In this document: positions 55,018 through 63,740 of the stretch, piece after piece | How positions within the stretch are numbered: the first letter of the stretch is position 1 | Layout of the letters: the number at the start of each line of letters is the position of its first letter | Made by a program: the position numbers and the translations under genes | Source of the DNA: Kovacikia minuta CCNUW1 | Lineage (GTDB): Bacteria; Cyanobacteriota; Cyanobacteriia; Leptolyngbyales; Leptolyngbyaceae | Assembly (NCBI RefSeq): GCF_020091585.1 | Contig: NZ_CP083582.1 | Span: 6,458,536-6,522,535 of the forward strand | Direction: 5' to 3' | DNA length: 64,000 nucleotides | Notes under the pieces: generated by a model | Told to the model about the DNA's origin: nothing | The model's database searches: none | The model's input: the letters and a program-made list of their open reading frames with translations, nothing else

Positions 55018-56379
55018 CTACAGTTTCGCTTTCACTCCCTGGCGAATGTCTGCGAGGCGAACGGTTCTGCCCCCCTCGGAACCAGGACATTCGGTGGCAA
55101 CCCGATCGCGATGCCCACAAATGGGGGGCAGGTTACGGGTGCCGTAGTCCGCTGTAGGAGTTGGGATCGGTGTTACCGGATCTTTGATGCCAATCCGCTG
55201 GCAGAGTTTAGTGCAAAGTGCTACAGCAGACTGAAATTGTTGTTGGTTAATCGTTGCCCTGCTGTAAATCCCATCAAATGCGATACCCCAGCCATCATTC
55301 ACGACATCATGGGCACCCCGTTTCTTGTCAGACCGTGCCTCAAAAATCCGACCACTGGGCATGATGATGTAGTGATAGCCAATGTCGCTCCAGCCGTTAC
55401 CATTGACATGGCTGCGCCAGATATATCGCATCCGTTCTGCATCTGTGGCAAGGCTGGCGCTGGTAGATGGGCTACCACTCAAAGCTGTGTGGTGAATGGT
55501 GATTCGCAGGGGTTTCAACTCAGGTAGCTCGGCGGGTGTCGGCGTACTGTTCCAGGCAGTACGGACAACAATTTGCAGATCTCCAGCTTGGACATCAATC
55601 GTTACCTGTGCCCGATCCTGTTCAGAACCGATGATTTCAATCAGGCGGCTTCCAGTCTGGTGAAATAGAATGGGGGCCTGCCACTTCCCCCCTTGCACCA
55701 GAGGACGCGCTAACTCATATTTTTGGTCAACCCGTAGCACGAGCTGCGCACCATCTGCGTAACTATCCGCCTCCCCACCGATCGTCACAATCTCCTCCGC
55801 CTGAATTGGTTTAGGAACCTGGGTAAACCGCAATCGAGGGGGTCGAGGTGGCGCAGCCACCACCTGAAGTTCTACCTGTGCCCGATCCTGTCCAGAACCA
55901 ATAATTTCGATCAGGCGTTTCCCAGTCTGGTGAAAGCCGATCGCCGCCTGCCACTTACCCGCTTGTACCGTTGGGCGTGCCAATTCAAATTGCTTGTCAG
56001 CCCGGAGTAACAGGGCTGTTCCATCCGCGTAACCATCCGCACTGCCAGTAACCATTACACTCTGTCCTGATGGTATCTGCTGGGGTAGGTTGGCAAACCT
56101 TAGTCGGGGTGTGGGTGGCAGTGTGGTCACCACGGAGAGCGGCAACTCCACACTATCTTTATCGATCGCTAGCTTTAATCGCCGATTTCCCGTTTGCTGA
56201 AATAGAAAGTTCAACTGCCAGGTACCATCAGCAGCCACCACAGGTCCAGGGGCAGTGTACTGGTTGTCAATGGTCAACATCAGTTTTCTGCCCGCATAGC
56301 TCGTCGAAGCAGTTCCAGTAATCAAAAATTGCTGTTTGACCTGAACCGCTCCCTGAGGGGCCTGGGTGATTGTGAGCAT
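55018..56379 (-). CDS. Repeat-containing N-acetylmuramoyl-L-alanine amidase (PGRP type)
   Basis: 453 residues. Three tandem units of about 90 residues (ITGTASTSYAGRKLMLTIDN; VTGSADGYADGTALLLRADK; IGGEADSYADGAQLVLRVDQ, each with (F/H)QTGxRLIEIIGS-type ends) are followed by an amidase_2/PGRP domain: LRITIHHTALSG, DIGYHYIIMPSGRIFEARSD, GIAFDGIYS, ICGHRDRVATECPG. Zinc-type His, Tyr and Cys positions are present. It should cleave the amide between muramic acid and L-Ala. No signal peptide is visible, so the export route is unclear. Start at 56379 with AGGAGG about ten bases upstream. Confidence 0.88.
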   Translation of the reverse strand: MLTITQAPQGAVQVKQQFLITGTASTSYAGRKLMLTIDNQYTAPGPVVAADGTWQLNFLFQQTGNRRLKLAIDKDSVELPLSVVTTLPPTPRLRFANLPQQIPSGQSVMVTGSADGYADGTALLLRADKQFELARPTVQAGKWQAAIGFHQTGKRLIEIIGSGQDRAQVELQVVAAPPRPPRLRFTQVPKPIQAEEIVTIGGEADSYADGAQLVLRVDQKYELARPLVQGGKWQAPILFHQTGSRLIEIIGSEQDRAQVTIDVQAGDLQIVVRTAWNSTPTPAELPELKPLRITIHHTALSGSPSTSASLATDAERMRYIWRSHVNGNGWSDIGYHYIIMPSGRIFEARSDKKRGAHDVVNDGWGIAFDGIYSRATINQQQFQSAVALCTKLCQRIGIKDPVTPIPTPTADYGTRNLPPICGHRDRVATECPGSEGGRTVRLADIRQGVKAKL

Positions 56380-56462
56380 GCCTGGAAAACCTCCTAGTAA
56401 CTCAACGAAAAAGCAAGCAATTTATTTTGTAGAAATTGCTTGCTTCAAATTAACAGAATGTA

Positions 56463-56609
56463 GGAGAAAAAGGATGAGGGGGGAGAGAATTAAGAATTAA
56501 GAATTGAGAGTTTTGAGTTTTGAGTTTTAAGTTTTGAGGGTTGAGTTGAAAATGAGGAAAAATTTTATCCCTCATCCCTCATCCCTCATCCCTCATCCCT
56601 CATCCCTCT
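56463..56609. repeat. STRR block (TTTTGAG and CATCCCT)
   Basis: GAATTAAGAATTAAGAATTG and GTTTTGAGTTTTGAG units, then five CATCCCT heptamers that overlap the 3' end of cofH. Confidence 0.85.
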
Positions 56610-57749
56610 ATACACCGTATCCCTTTGCTGATAGGGTCGGTTAAGGGATGCAATCGCGGTTTGCAAGGTTCCAACTTCCATGCAGGTGCCACCCTGCGCG
56701 CCCGCCATTGTGGTGATGTGTTCTTCCATAAGCGTGCCACCGATATCGTTACACCCCCAGGTGAGTGCTTCTGTTGCGCCTGCCAACCCCAGTTTTACCC
56801 AGCTAGGTTGGTGGTTTGGAATCCAATTACCTAGAAAAATGCGGGCAACAGCGGTGAGCAGGAGGGAATCTGCCAGAACAGGCTGATCGCGCCCAACTCG
56901 ACGACGGAGAGGTTTGGGGGCTTCCTGTCCGACGAAAGGTAGCAAAATAAATTCGGTAATACCGGGGTAGCCCTTTTTAAGGGAAGACTGCTGGAGCGAT
57001 CGCAACAACCCAAAATGCTGGATTTGTTGTTCTGGTGTTTCGATGTGACCGGAAAGCATTGTACTGGTCGTATGCAAGCCTTGTTGATGGGCAATAGCAA
57101 CGATTTCCAGCCAGGTTGCAGTATCAATCTTCTCAGGGCAAATGATCCGCCTCACCTCATCATCCAACACCTCTGCCGCTGTCCCTGGTAGAGAACCTAA
57201 GCCCGCCTGCTTCAGCGATCGAATCACTTCGGCAAAGCTCAACCCATCTTCTCTGGCAATAAACTGAACTTCCTGAGGCGAAAAGGCATGCAAATGTAAG
57301 TCGGGAAAGGTTTCCTTAATCGCTTCGACAATACGCAGATAGTAAGCCAGGGAAGTGCCATTTAATTTTGCCCCTGGGTTTAAACCGCCCTGCATACAAA
57401 TTTCTGTTGCGCCCCGACGCACAGCATCGGTCGTTTTTTCCAGAATTTGGGCCAGGTCTAGCCAGTAGGCTCCCGCTTCTGCCTCATCTCGCCGAAAGGC
57501 ACAAAAGCTACAGTGTTGCTCACAAATATTCGTGAAGTTAATGTTGCGGTTGATAACATAGGTCACGACATCCCCTACCTGCCTTTGCCGGAGTTGATCC
57601 GCTGCCTGACGAATTTGGGCGATCGCGCTGGCTGACTTTTGCCGTAACAGGAAAATTCCTGCTTCTGGAGCGATGTCTTCTCCATTCAGGGCACGATCAA
57701 GAATCGCCTCAACTGTTTCAGTAATCACAGGTGTTTGATAGACTCCCAC
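56586..57749 (-). CDS. cofH: FO synthase subunit 2 (radical SAM)
   Basis: Makes part of the deazaflavin FO from tyrosine and a flavin precursor; in cyanobacteria FO or 8-HDF is the antenna of DNA photolyase. 387 residues, radical SAM motif CEQHCSFC (Cys76, 80, 83), [52 protein letters not shown]. The C-terminus MRDEG and TGA stop lie in a CATCCCT (GGGATGA) heptamer run, so the end is repeat-derived, as in dapF. CofG is not in the window. Confidence 0.94.
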   Translation of the reverse strand: MGVYQTPVITETVEAILDRALNGEDIAPEAGIFLLRQKSASAIAQIRQAADQLRQRQVGDVVTYVINRNINFTNICEQHCSFCAFRRDEAEAGAYWLDLAQILEKTTDAVRRGATEICMQGGLNPGAKLNGTSLAYYLRIVEAIKETFPDLHLHAFSPQEVQFIAREDGLSFAEVIRSLKQAGLGSLPGTAAEVLDDEVRRIICPEKIDTATWLEIVAIAHQQGLHTTSTMLSGHIETPEQQIQHFGLLRSLQQSSLKKGYPGITEFILLPFVGQEAPKPLRRRVGRDQPVLADSLLLTAVARIFLGNWIPNHQPSWVKLGLAGATEALTWGCNDIGGTLMEEHITTMAGAQGGTCMEVGTLQTAIASLNRPYQQRDTVYRGMRDEG

Positions 57750-58196
57750 TCTTTTACAGATTAGTTCCAGTCCGAATTGTCTAGTTCATCCCACCATTCA
57801 CAACAATTCTAAAACGTTGTTACAAAGTACGTTACCTGCGGGCAGGAACAGGGCAGCAGAACGCGCGAAAAATCCCACAGCAGCCCGATTGAGGAAAGGA
57901 TAGAGATGAAGAGAGGGAGGGTGGGGGCGTGGGCACCCCACACTCTAACTCCCTCTCACCCTCCTTCCCTCCAGCCAGATTAAATGGAGGATGGATTAGC
58001 GACAGCACAACCCATGCAGGCGTTGGTTTTGCGTTTCAACCCAACCTGCGCGATCTTAATTTTTAAGTGTTGCCGAGATAATAGGATCGCGATACATCAA
58101 TGCCATTTGGAGGGCGACCTATTACAGTTTGGTTGTCTTAGCAACAAGTATGAAATAAAATCACCAACCTGTAGATACTGTGCAAAGTTGCAGGTG
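57750..58196. other. Gene-free region upstream of cofH and downstream of IS110
   Basis: No credible gene. It holds a G-rich hairpin repeat (57892-57973) and otherwise unremarkable sequence; one short plus-strand frame (57984-58208) is unsupported. The end of the IS110 element should lie near 58150-58196. Confidence 0.5.
57892..57973. repeat. Dispersed G-rich hairpin repeat, copy 2
   Basis: AGGAAAGGATAGAGATGAAG, GGGAGGGTGGGGGCGTGGGC, pairing with ACTCCCTCTCACCCTCC. Similar to 22499-22590. Confidence 0.6.
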
Positions 58197-59192
58197 TCAA
58201 GTCGATGAGGTCGGGAAGCAGACCTGGGCGTCAAAAGGTTTATTGGCGTGCAGAACCCCGTAAATCCAGCGAATCAGCTTATGCATCACGGCCCCGACGA
58301 CTTGACGCTTAGTTTTGTGGCGCTGGAGGAGTTGTGCGCGCCAAGCTTGAATCGGCTTGCTCCAGCGTAAAAGGCACAGGGCTGGGAGAAACAGGGCTTT
58401 GCGTAAGCGGGCATTACCAAGTTTGCACAGCCTGGGCTTGCCGTGAATCGATGTGCCAGAGGTTTTTTCCTGGGGCGTGAGTCCGGCGTAAGCCGCCAAC
58501 TGCCGAGCCGAAGCAAAGTGCTGCCAACTGCCGATTTCTGCGAGAATCAGGGCCGCGGTGTGAGGACCAATACCAGGAATCGAATCGAGCAATTCGTGTT
58601 GCCGTTTGAGACCGGGGAATTGGTCGATATGGGTTCGAATCTTGTCTCGCAAGGCTTTGAGTTGGTCTTCCATAAAGGTGATGTGAGTATTAATCTCGCT
58701 TACCAACTCAGGGGGAGCCGTTTCGAGGCGATTGGTTTCCTGTCCAATCATCTGCTCGAGGGCCTGCACCCGTCGCATCAGATTTTGCAACACTTCCACC
58801 TCAGGGGCCGGTGGTTGCCAAAGCTCAGGCTTCAGGTCACGGCAGTATTCGGCAATTAAGCGAGCATCAGCCGCATCGGTCTTGGTGCGACTCAAGCGAC
58901 TCTGGGCATAAGCATGGACCGCTTGGGGATTGGCAATCGTCACGCCATACCCGGCGTGATGCAACTGCTTGGCGATGGCATGCCCATAGGTGCTGGTGGC
59001 TTCGAGACAGGCATGTAACTGGGTAAAGCGTTGCTGGCTCAACCAAGCGAGCAATTCTTGGTGCCCAGCAACTGTGTTGGCGACCGCTTTGCGTCGAAGC
59101 GCTTGGGTGCCACAGAGCAACACCCCATGAATCCGTGTTTTGCCAATGTCTAAACCCAATACAGCATCAACGACAGGGGACGACGATGACAT
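58197..59192 (-). CDS. IS110 family transposase (second element)
   Basis: 331 residues. DEDD domain: AVLGLDIGKTRIHGVLL, the Glu in HACLEATSTYG, and Asp pair in RTKTDAADARLIAEYCRDLK. Transposase_20 part: LLDSIPGIGPHTAALILAEI and AYAGLTPQEKTSGTSIHGKP, with KLGNARLRKALFLPALCLL. It is complete and differs strongly from the transposase at 26964, so it is another element type. G+C looks higher than in the surroundings, suggesting recent arrival. Confidence 0.94.
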   Translation of the reverse strand: MSSSSPVVDAVLGLDIGKTRIHGVLLCGTQALRRKAVANTVAGHQELLAWLSQQRFTQLHACLEATSTYGHAIAKQLHHAGYGVTIANPQAVHAYAQSRLSRTKTDAADARLIAEYCRDLKPELWQPPAPEVEVLQNLMRRVQALEQMIGQETNRLETAPPELVSEINTHITFMEDQLKALRDKIRTHIDQFPGLKRQHELLDSIPGIGPHTAALILAEIGSWQHFASARQLAAYAGLTPQEKTSGTSIHGKPRLCKLGNARLRKALFLPALCLLRWSKPIQAWRAQLLQRHKTKRQVVGAVMHKLIRWIYGVLHANKPFDAQVCFPTSST

Positions 59193-59510
59193 AAAGGCTC
59201 CTTCAATCCATCCAGGGTTGTACAGCCTCAGAACCCACTTTCCTTGTCAGTCCAGGGTCATGTCCACTGCAGGGGCAGCCCTATGATACTGTTCAGTGTG
59301 GTGAGCGGCTGGAGCGGGCTTAGGGTCAGCAAAAGCGTCTAATCTACATCCAGGCTTGGCTAGCCTTAGGGGCATACCAGAGTGCACTTGACCTGACCCA
59401 ACTTTCATTACTGTTGCTGAAAGCTGCCCTACACACAAGGGGCAAAGCATTCGGGCAGAAACCGTTGCCATCGCCGAAAGTATCTCTGCCGAATGCTATT
59501 AACCTGGCAA
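59193..59510 (-). ncRNA. Candidate bridge RNA region of second IS110 element
   Basis: Non-coding DNA of about 300 bases upstream of the transposase. Its position fits the known location of IS110 bridge RNAs. Neither the outer end of the element nor an RNA fold could be fixed by eye, so coordinates are approximate. Confidence 0.3.
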
Positions 59511-59530
59511 TATTTGATCTAGCATGAGCT

Positions 59531-59610
59531 GTAGGGTGCTGTTAGGCATCGCCGTAACGCACCGCTAACCCACGCCTCGGTGCGTTACGCTGTCGCTAAC
59601 AGCACCCTAC
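59531..59610. repeat. 80-bp hairpin repeat
   Basis: GTAGGGTGCTGTTAG at the left pairs with CTAACAGCACCCTAC at the right, and inner GTAACGCACCG pairs with CGGTGCGTTAC. A typical cyanobacterial intergenic hairpin element. Confidence 0.8.
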
Positions 59611-59708
59611 GCAATCATGGCGCAATTCCAAAATATGTAGGAACAAAAGCTGCCGGGTTAATAAGCCCTTACGCCTGAAATTGCCGATATTATTTAATTC
59701 CCATTGTT

Positions 59709-59795
59709 CGTGTTTCAGATCTGTGGGTGATATCCGTAGAGACGTTCCGGCGGAACGTCTCTACAGCATCCGAACAACATATCTAGAACATCACC
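59709..59795 (-). repeat. 87-bp repeat, inverted copy of 42583-42669
   Basis: Exact reverse complement of 42583-42669, including the GTAGAGACGTTCC palindrome. It ends nine bases from the stop of the next gene. Confidence 0.88.
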
Positions 59796-59803
59796 ATTCC
59801 CAT

Positions 59804-60424
59804 TTAGCGGGGGTTACCTGAAGGGGGAGGATTTGAACCAGGAGGAACTGAAGCAGGAGGAGCAGCCTCAGGGGGAGCACCATTAGGAGGCGTCTCAGAA
59901 GGGGAACTTTCTGGTTCGGGTGGCGCTGATGGCGCGCCGCAGGCGGAAGCAGACGCGATGTATTCATTTCCGGCTACAGCCAAACCGCCGACAAAAATGT
60001 TGACCTGATTCGGCGTTTGGTCGCGCCGGGGGGTGCCTGTTACAACGAGTAGATCGTTGCTTTCTAACGGAACTTCCTGTTCAAATACCTTATCTGGGGG
60101 TTGGTTGGGATATTTCAAATAAACGGCAACCTTATAATCACCGGCGCTTTTTGCCCGTACCGTTGCCAGGTAGCGATCGGCACGATTATCGACAGCAAAA
60201 TCCGTGTTCCAGTTTGCCCGTAACCAGGGGAGCCCAACCTGGGAAACGGACTTGCGTACAGAGGTTTGACCTGGAATACCCACAACTGAAAGAGGAGCGC
60301 AGACTTGATCAACCGCTTGCTGTGGAGTTTCGATGACTCTCACAGGAACCGTTGTGTCAGCGATCGCAGACCCACTGGCACTAGCGATGATGCCGATCAG
60401 TGCAACGCTTGCTACCCTTTTCAT
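59804..60424 (-). CDS. Exported protein with Pro-rich C-terminus
   Basis: About 206 residues. A clear signal peptide (MKRVASVALIGIIASASGSA, cleavage near AIADT), a beta-rich domain (SVSQVGLPWLRANWNTDFAV, SAGDYKVAVYLKYPNQPPDK, FEQEVPLESNDLLVVTGTPR), then a Pro/Ser/Glu-rich tail (PPNGAPPEAAPPASVPPG). Function unknown. Start at 60424 from the signal peptide; the frame is open to 60538. Confidence 0.72.
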   Translation of the reverse strand: MKRVASVALIGIIASASGSAIADTTVPVRVIETPQQAVDQVCAPLSVVGIPGQTSVRKSVSQVGLPWLRANWNTDFAVDNRADRYLATVRAKSAGDYKVAVYLKYPNQPPDKVFEQEVPLESNDLLVVTGTPRRDQTPNQVNIFVGGLAVAGNEYIASASACGAPSAPPEPESSPSETPPNGAPPEAAPPASVPPGSNPPPSGNPR

Positions 60425-60898
60425 CGGAAATCTCCCAGGAACTACCACCACTTCGCCAGTATACTTTTCCACCAGGAATTTGAAAAAAAAAGTGTCAAAA
60501 CTGATGCGAAGTTGCTCTGTCTCGAACCGCGAACGCACCCTTGGGATCGATCCTGTAAGATAACTAACTCAACCATCGACAAGTAGAGTAAGATTTTGCA
60601 GTCAAACTGGGACTGTTCATTTTTAATTCCAGGGAACCCTTTTTACCAGACTTTAGACTTTAGATTATGAACTTCAGATGAATTGAACTAAACAATTGCG
60701 CCAAATTAAATCTCCGACTCCTATCGCGATCCTATTTGGATTGAGAAAGGATTCCGATGGAATCCTTTCTCACAAAGCCTCTCCCTCTCATAACTGATTT
60801 AGGACTGCGATATAAAAGTTGGGGGGCGGGTAGTCGTTAGACCCAACACTTCACCATTTCAGGCAAATTTTTAGATTTCTCCAATTAGGGTGATTAAC
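60425..60898. other. Divergent intergenic region with one strong hairpin
   Basis: No credible gene. It should hold the promoters of the exported protein (minus) and the SLH protein (plus). A perfect hairpin lies at 60742-60772. Confidence 0.5.
60742..60772. repeat. Perfect 14-bp stem hairpin
   Basis: TGAGAAAGGATTCC (60742-60755), loop GAT, GGAATCCTTTCTCA (60759-60772). Without a following T-run it is not a standard terminator; it lies about 125 bases upstream of the SLH gene. Confidence 0.7.
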
Positions 60899-62499
60899 AT
60901 GGCTCCTTCTCTTCGTTCTCGCTTTGCTCCTTTTGTTGTTGCTCTGGGAATCGCTTCTCTCAGTGCGTTGAGTGCGCCCAAAGCAGCGATCGCCGTCATT
61001 TTTGGGCAAAAAGAAGTAGACCAAAATGATTTTGCTGTTCTGGCTTCTCCCTTTGGCAGTGGTTCCTACCAACTCCTGATTCTGGAGCAACTTAACAACA
61101 AACGTCCCTGCTGGAGCGAAAGTGGCTCCAACCCGATAATTGTCGATCCGCTGTTGCTGCAATTTGACTTTACCGGGATTTGTGCGCGCAGCACTGACAG
61201 CAATGGCTATTCAGTCCGGATGGCAGGTCGAGACTTTGGCCTGTTGCAACAGCTCAGTGTTGTCCGGCGCGAAAACGATCTGGTTCTAATTTCAACCGAT
61301 CTGACCAATCGCGATTCCCCCCCGCTCATTATTGGTCAAACCAACGGACTGCCCCCCGCTGGACAATTTGCCAAAATTACTTTGAATCCGGGTTGGCGGT
61401 TGACCAAACGAACCGACGGCAGTAAAGAACTGGGAATGGTCTACCTGACCAGTGACACCGTGCCATCCTTCATTAAGCTGACGGCTTTTGTGGATACCCA
61501 AGCAAGCTGGGCAAAGGATTTTATTGATGCCCTGGCAGCGCAAAAAATTGTCAGTGGGTTTGAAGATGGTGGCTTCCATCCAAATGATCCCGTAACGCGG
61601 GTTCAGTTTGCGGCGATGGTCAACAAAGCCTTTGCCTACCTGCAATCCCAACGCGCTGGAATCACATTCAAAGATATCAAACCCGATTTCTGGGGGGCTG
61701 AGGCAATTCAGACGGCATATCAAAAAGGCTTTATGTCCGGCTATCCAGATGGCACCTTTAAACCAAATCAGCAGATCCCCAGAATGGAGGTGCTGGTTGC
61801 ATTGGCAAACGGGCTACAGTTAGCCAGCCAAAATACCAGTGCGCTGTCTTTCTACCAGGATGCGGCGCAAATTCCAGATTGGGCAACAGGGCCGATCGCT
61901 GGCGCAACCGAAAGAAGAATTGTGGTGAACTTCCCCAGAGTCAGGCAGTTAAACCCCACGGGCACAGCAACCCGCGCTGACGTAGCTGCTTTTATTTACC
62001 AGGCATTAGTCAATGCAGGTCGAATGCCTACTATTCTTTCCCCCTTCATCGTGGATATAGGCACACCCACACCCGCCAATCCCCTGACCACTCCCACCGA
62101 ACCGGGTACCCCTCCCACTGCTCCCACCACTCCCTCTACCCCCATCCAGCCACCCCCCGCAGATCCCATTACTCCTACACCCACTCCCACTCCCACTCCC
62201 ACCACTCCCTCTACCCCATCCAGCCACCCCCCGCAGATCCCATTACTCCGACGCCTACTCCCACTCCCACTCCCACCACTCCCTCTACCCCCATCCAGCC
62301 ACCCCCCGCAGATCCCATTACTCCTACACCCACTCCCACGCCCGCTCCCACCACTCCCTCTACCCCCATCCAGCCACCCCCCGCAGATCCCATTACTCCT
62401 ACACCCACTCCCACGCCCGCTCCCACCACTCCTTCAACGCCATCAGCGCCCTCCAGTCCTGGTTCTGTTGTCGTTCCCACGGTGCCTGTAAATCCATAA
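60899..62499 (+). CDS. DUF3747 and SLH domain envelope protein, frameshifted in Pro/Thr tail
   Basis: Signal peptide (SRFAPFVVALGIASLSALSA), DUF3747 domain (VIFGQKEVDQNDFAVLASPF, NKRPCWSESGSNPIIVDPLL), then three SLH-type motifs from about residue 205 (WAKDFIDALAAQKIVSGFED, FWGAEAIQTAYQKGFMSGYP, ending in DVAAFIYQALVNAGR), which bind the wall polymer. The tail is a long Thr/Pro tandem repeat (TPSTPIQPPPADPITPTPTP). In one unit (62214-62217) a C-run has four instead of the five C found in the sister units, shifting the frame so the given reading ends as Leu/Pro-rich sequence at 62491. With five C the protein ends VVVPTVPVNP at 62499. Start at the ATG at 60899. Confidence 0.85.
62136..62435. 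repeat. Tandem repeat coding for Thr/Pro tail
   Basis: About four units of roughly 72 bases, each with CCATCCAGCCACCCCCCGCA and ACTCCTACACCCACTCCCAC. Unit boundaries shift slightly; one base is missing in the second (62214-62217). Confidence 0.85.
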
Positions 62500-62517
62500 T
62501 TTGCCGCAGTAGTGCTC

Positions 62518-62558
62518 TGACACCGACCACCGACCACCTACCACCGACCACCGACTGA
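62518..62558. repeat. STRR (CCGACCACC)
   Basis: Tandem CACCGACCACC units between the SLH gene and the FecR gene. Confidence 0.75.
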
Positions 62559-62639
62559 TTTCTGCATTCGATCCGGAGGATTCCTGGCTGCTAGAGAAGA
62601 GTTTTTCTTAGCACCCCTTATTGAATAGGAAGCCCCCCG

Positions 62640-63734
62640 ATGTTCCGGCATCTTTACCAACCGTCTTCAGAGCGACGTTTCAGGTGGTTCAATCGATTCT
62701 CGATCGCCAGTTTTGGTCTAATTCTGGCGATCGTACCCACCACCGTCATGCCTGCCCACGCTCAATCCGTCCGCAGTGCCCGAATTGTTGAAATTATTGA
62801 TACTCCCGACACCCAGCGAGTGCTGATTAACCAGTCCCGTGCGAGGGCGGGCTACCAGGCAAGTCTGGGACAGCGTGTCCTGACCGAACAGGCTGCCAGA
62901 ACCGGGTTGCTGTTTACTGGCTCCGCAGGTATCCGTTTGGGCAAAAATTCATCGTTTACCATTGGGGGCGCATGTGTCCGGCTAGAACGGGGCAAAGCGC
63001 TTGTTTCGGGTACTCAAGGTTGCATTGGGGCGGTGATTGCCACCAATCGAGGCACCCTTTATGTGCTGGAGCCAACCGGACAACGGGGCAACATTAAAGT
63101 GTTGCAAGGAAGTGTCATTGTCTCCCGGTTAAACAGCCGCTCTGCCGGTGTCATTGTCAATCAGGGGCAGAAGATTGCTGTCAGTGCATCTGGAGCGATC
63201 GGGGCTGTTACTCCCCTCTCCCAGTCAGAATTTTTTGGCATCCTGTCAGGAGAATTGTTTGAAGGATTTCAAGTGCCATTGCCGAACGAATCCAGTTTGG
63301 CAGCAGTCGCGCAACAATTATGGTCGATTCGTCCTGCGACTTCTAACAATCCACCCCAACAGCCATTCAACCCTGACCAACCTCAAGCAACGGAACCTCC
63401 CTTCGAGCAACCTCCCTTTGAGCAACCTCCCTTCGAGCAACCTCCCTTTGAGCAACCACCTCAGGCAACTCAACCCCTTACCCCACCCATCTATGAGGAT
63501 GAGTTACCGGGTAATGAGATGCCAACAACCCCTCCGTCTGGGGAAGAACCAACTGGAACTGATCCAACCCCACCACGTCCCGATCGTCCAGACAACACTG
63601 GCTCCACAGACAAAACACCCGTTAGCCGTGACCCTGGGATTCGGATAAACATCCCGTTCCCTCAACCAAATACCCGCGATCGTACCCAGGGGCAATCCAC
63701 GTTCCCATCACAACAACCGTTTAGTCCGCAATAA
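62640..63734 (+). CDS. FecR domain exported protein with PPFEQ repeats
   Basis: 364 residues. Signal peptide (IASFGLILAIVPTTVMPAHA), then a FecR-type beta domain (VLINQSRARAGYQASLGQRV, ARTGLLFTGSAGIRLGKNSS, TNRGTLYVLEPTGQRGNIKV, LQGSVIVSR, IVNQGQKIAVS). The C-terminal third is disordered, rich in Pro, Gln and Thr, with four tandem PPFEQ units near residues 255-275. In cyanobacteria such proteins sit next to SLH and TPR/CHAT genes, as here; role unknown, probably envelope. Confidence 0.85.
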   Translation: MFRHLYQPSSERRFRWFNRFSIASFGLILAIVPTTVMPAHAQSVRSARIVEIIDTPDTQRVLINQSRARAGYQASLGQRVLTEQAARTGLLFTGSAGIRLGKNSSFTIGGACVRLERGKALVSGTQGCIGAVIATNRGTLYVLEPTGQRGNIKVLQGSVIVSRLNSRSAGVIVNQGQKIAVSASGAIGAVTPLSQSEFFGILSGELFEGFQVPLPNESSLAAVAQQLWSIRPATSNNPPQQPFNPDQPQATEPPFEQPPFEQPPFEQPPFEQPPQATQPLTPPIYEDELPGNEMPTTPPSGEEPTGTDPTPPRPDRPDNTGSTDKTPVSRDPGIRINIPFPQPNTRDRTQGQSTFPSQQPFSPQ

Positions 63735-63740
63735 AATCCA

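Noticed and set aside
61996-62537. Gly/Val-rich minus-strand frames over the SLH protein tail
   Set aside because: Mirror of the Thr/Pro coding repeat; tandem repeats keep all frames open.
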